A DNA stretch of 47,839 bases, taken from contig NZ_JASITD010000028.1 of assembly GCF_030063445.1 (NCBI RefSeq), positions 1 to 47,839 of the forward strand. The letters run 5' to 3'. The notes under the pieces are model-generated. The model made no database searches. It saw only the letters and a program-made list of their open reading frames with translations, and was not told where the DNA came from. The position numbers were made by a program, and so were the translations under genes. The DNA is from Hymenobacter sp. H14-R3 (GTDB lineage: Bacteria; Bacteroidota; Bacteroidia; Cytophagales; Hymenobacteraceae). Below are positions 47,801 through 47,839 of this stretch, one piece after another (position 1 is the stretch's first letter; every line of letters begins with the position of its first letter).

Positions 47801-47839
47801 ATGAATAAAATAGCCTCGCCAGCATCGCCCTACTTGAGC
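47801..47839 (+). CDS. Start of a truncated ORF at the window edge
   Basis: ATG at 47801 begins 13 codons (MNKIASPASPYLS) that run off the window. AT-rich DNA precedes it. Too short for identification. Confidence 0.3.
   Translation, partial: MNKIASPASPYLS

Overview
The window looks like a GC-rich (roughly 60 percent) Bacteroidetes chromosome, most likely Hymenobacter or a close relative. The signs are Bacteroidetes promoters (TTTG, a 19-21 nt gap, then TAnnTTTG) in front of ridA, rpmG and tRNA-Asn; a rpmB-rpmG-DUF4295-ftsY cluster typical of the phylum; and few Shine-Dalgarno sites.

Host DNA on the left (1-5541) holds the first codons of an IS5-type transposase, a lipoprotein, ornithine aminotransferase (rocD), a RidA protein overlapping a DUF5522 gene, rpmB, rpmG, a DUF4295 protein, ftsY, a second lipoprotein and tRNA-Asn(GTT). 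Host DNA on the right (45279-47839) holds a 62-bp perfect palindrome, a sodium:solute symporter, a 162-bp fold-back element and the start of one more gene.

Between them lies an apparently complete, about 39.7-kb siphovirus-like prophage integrated in the 3' end of tRNA-Asn. A 14-bp core is repeated at 5530-5543 (attL) and 45265-45278 (attR), and a tyrosine integrase lies next to attR. Reading leftward from the integrase: S24-type repressor and integrase (+ strand); then a minus-strand early region (excisionase-like protein, small proteins, RecT/Bet recombinase, a degenerate tRNA-like gene, ParB-like protein, DnaQ-like exonuclease, replication initiator-like gene with palindromic origin repeats inside it, DnaB helicase, Lar-like protein, VRR-NUC nuclease, small HTH protein); then the late genes.

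The late genes are unusually arranged. Terminase leads a minus-strand operon of a papain-like protein, a frameshifted tail chaperone, neck and tail-end proteins and the fiber. A second minus operon has the tail hub and a lipoprotein. The tape measure gene and an HTH gene are inverted on the plus strand. A last minus operon has protease, capsid, probable tail tube, an Acb2/Tad1-like cyclic nucleotide sponge candidate, portal, connector, and a lysis cassette of holin, putative unimolecular spanin and T4-type lysozyme. Three late operons start with the same promoter-like element: one or two GTKRCGCTTTTGG boxes (20 bp apart where doubled), then ATTTG and GGAAYTTCG at fixed distances. This shared late regulon, with a candidate HTH activator gene abutting one copy, is the strongest sign of an undescribed system here. 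A short plus-strand cluster near attL (small protein, HNH nuclease, very acidic protein) looks like cargo.
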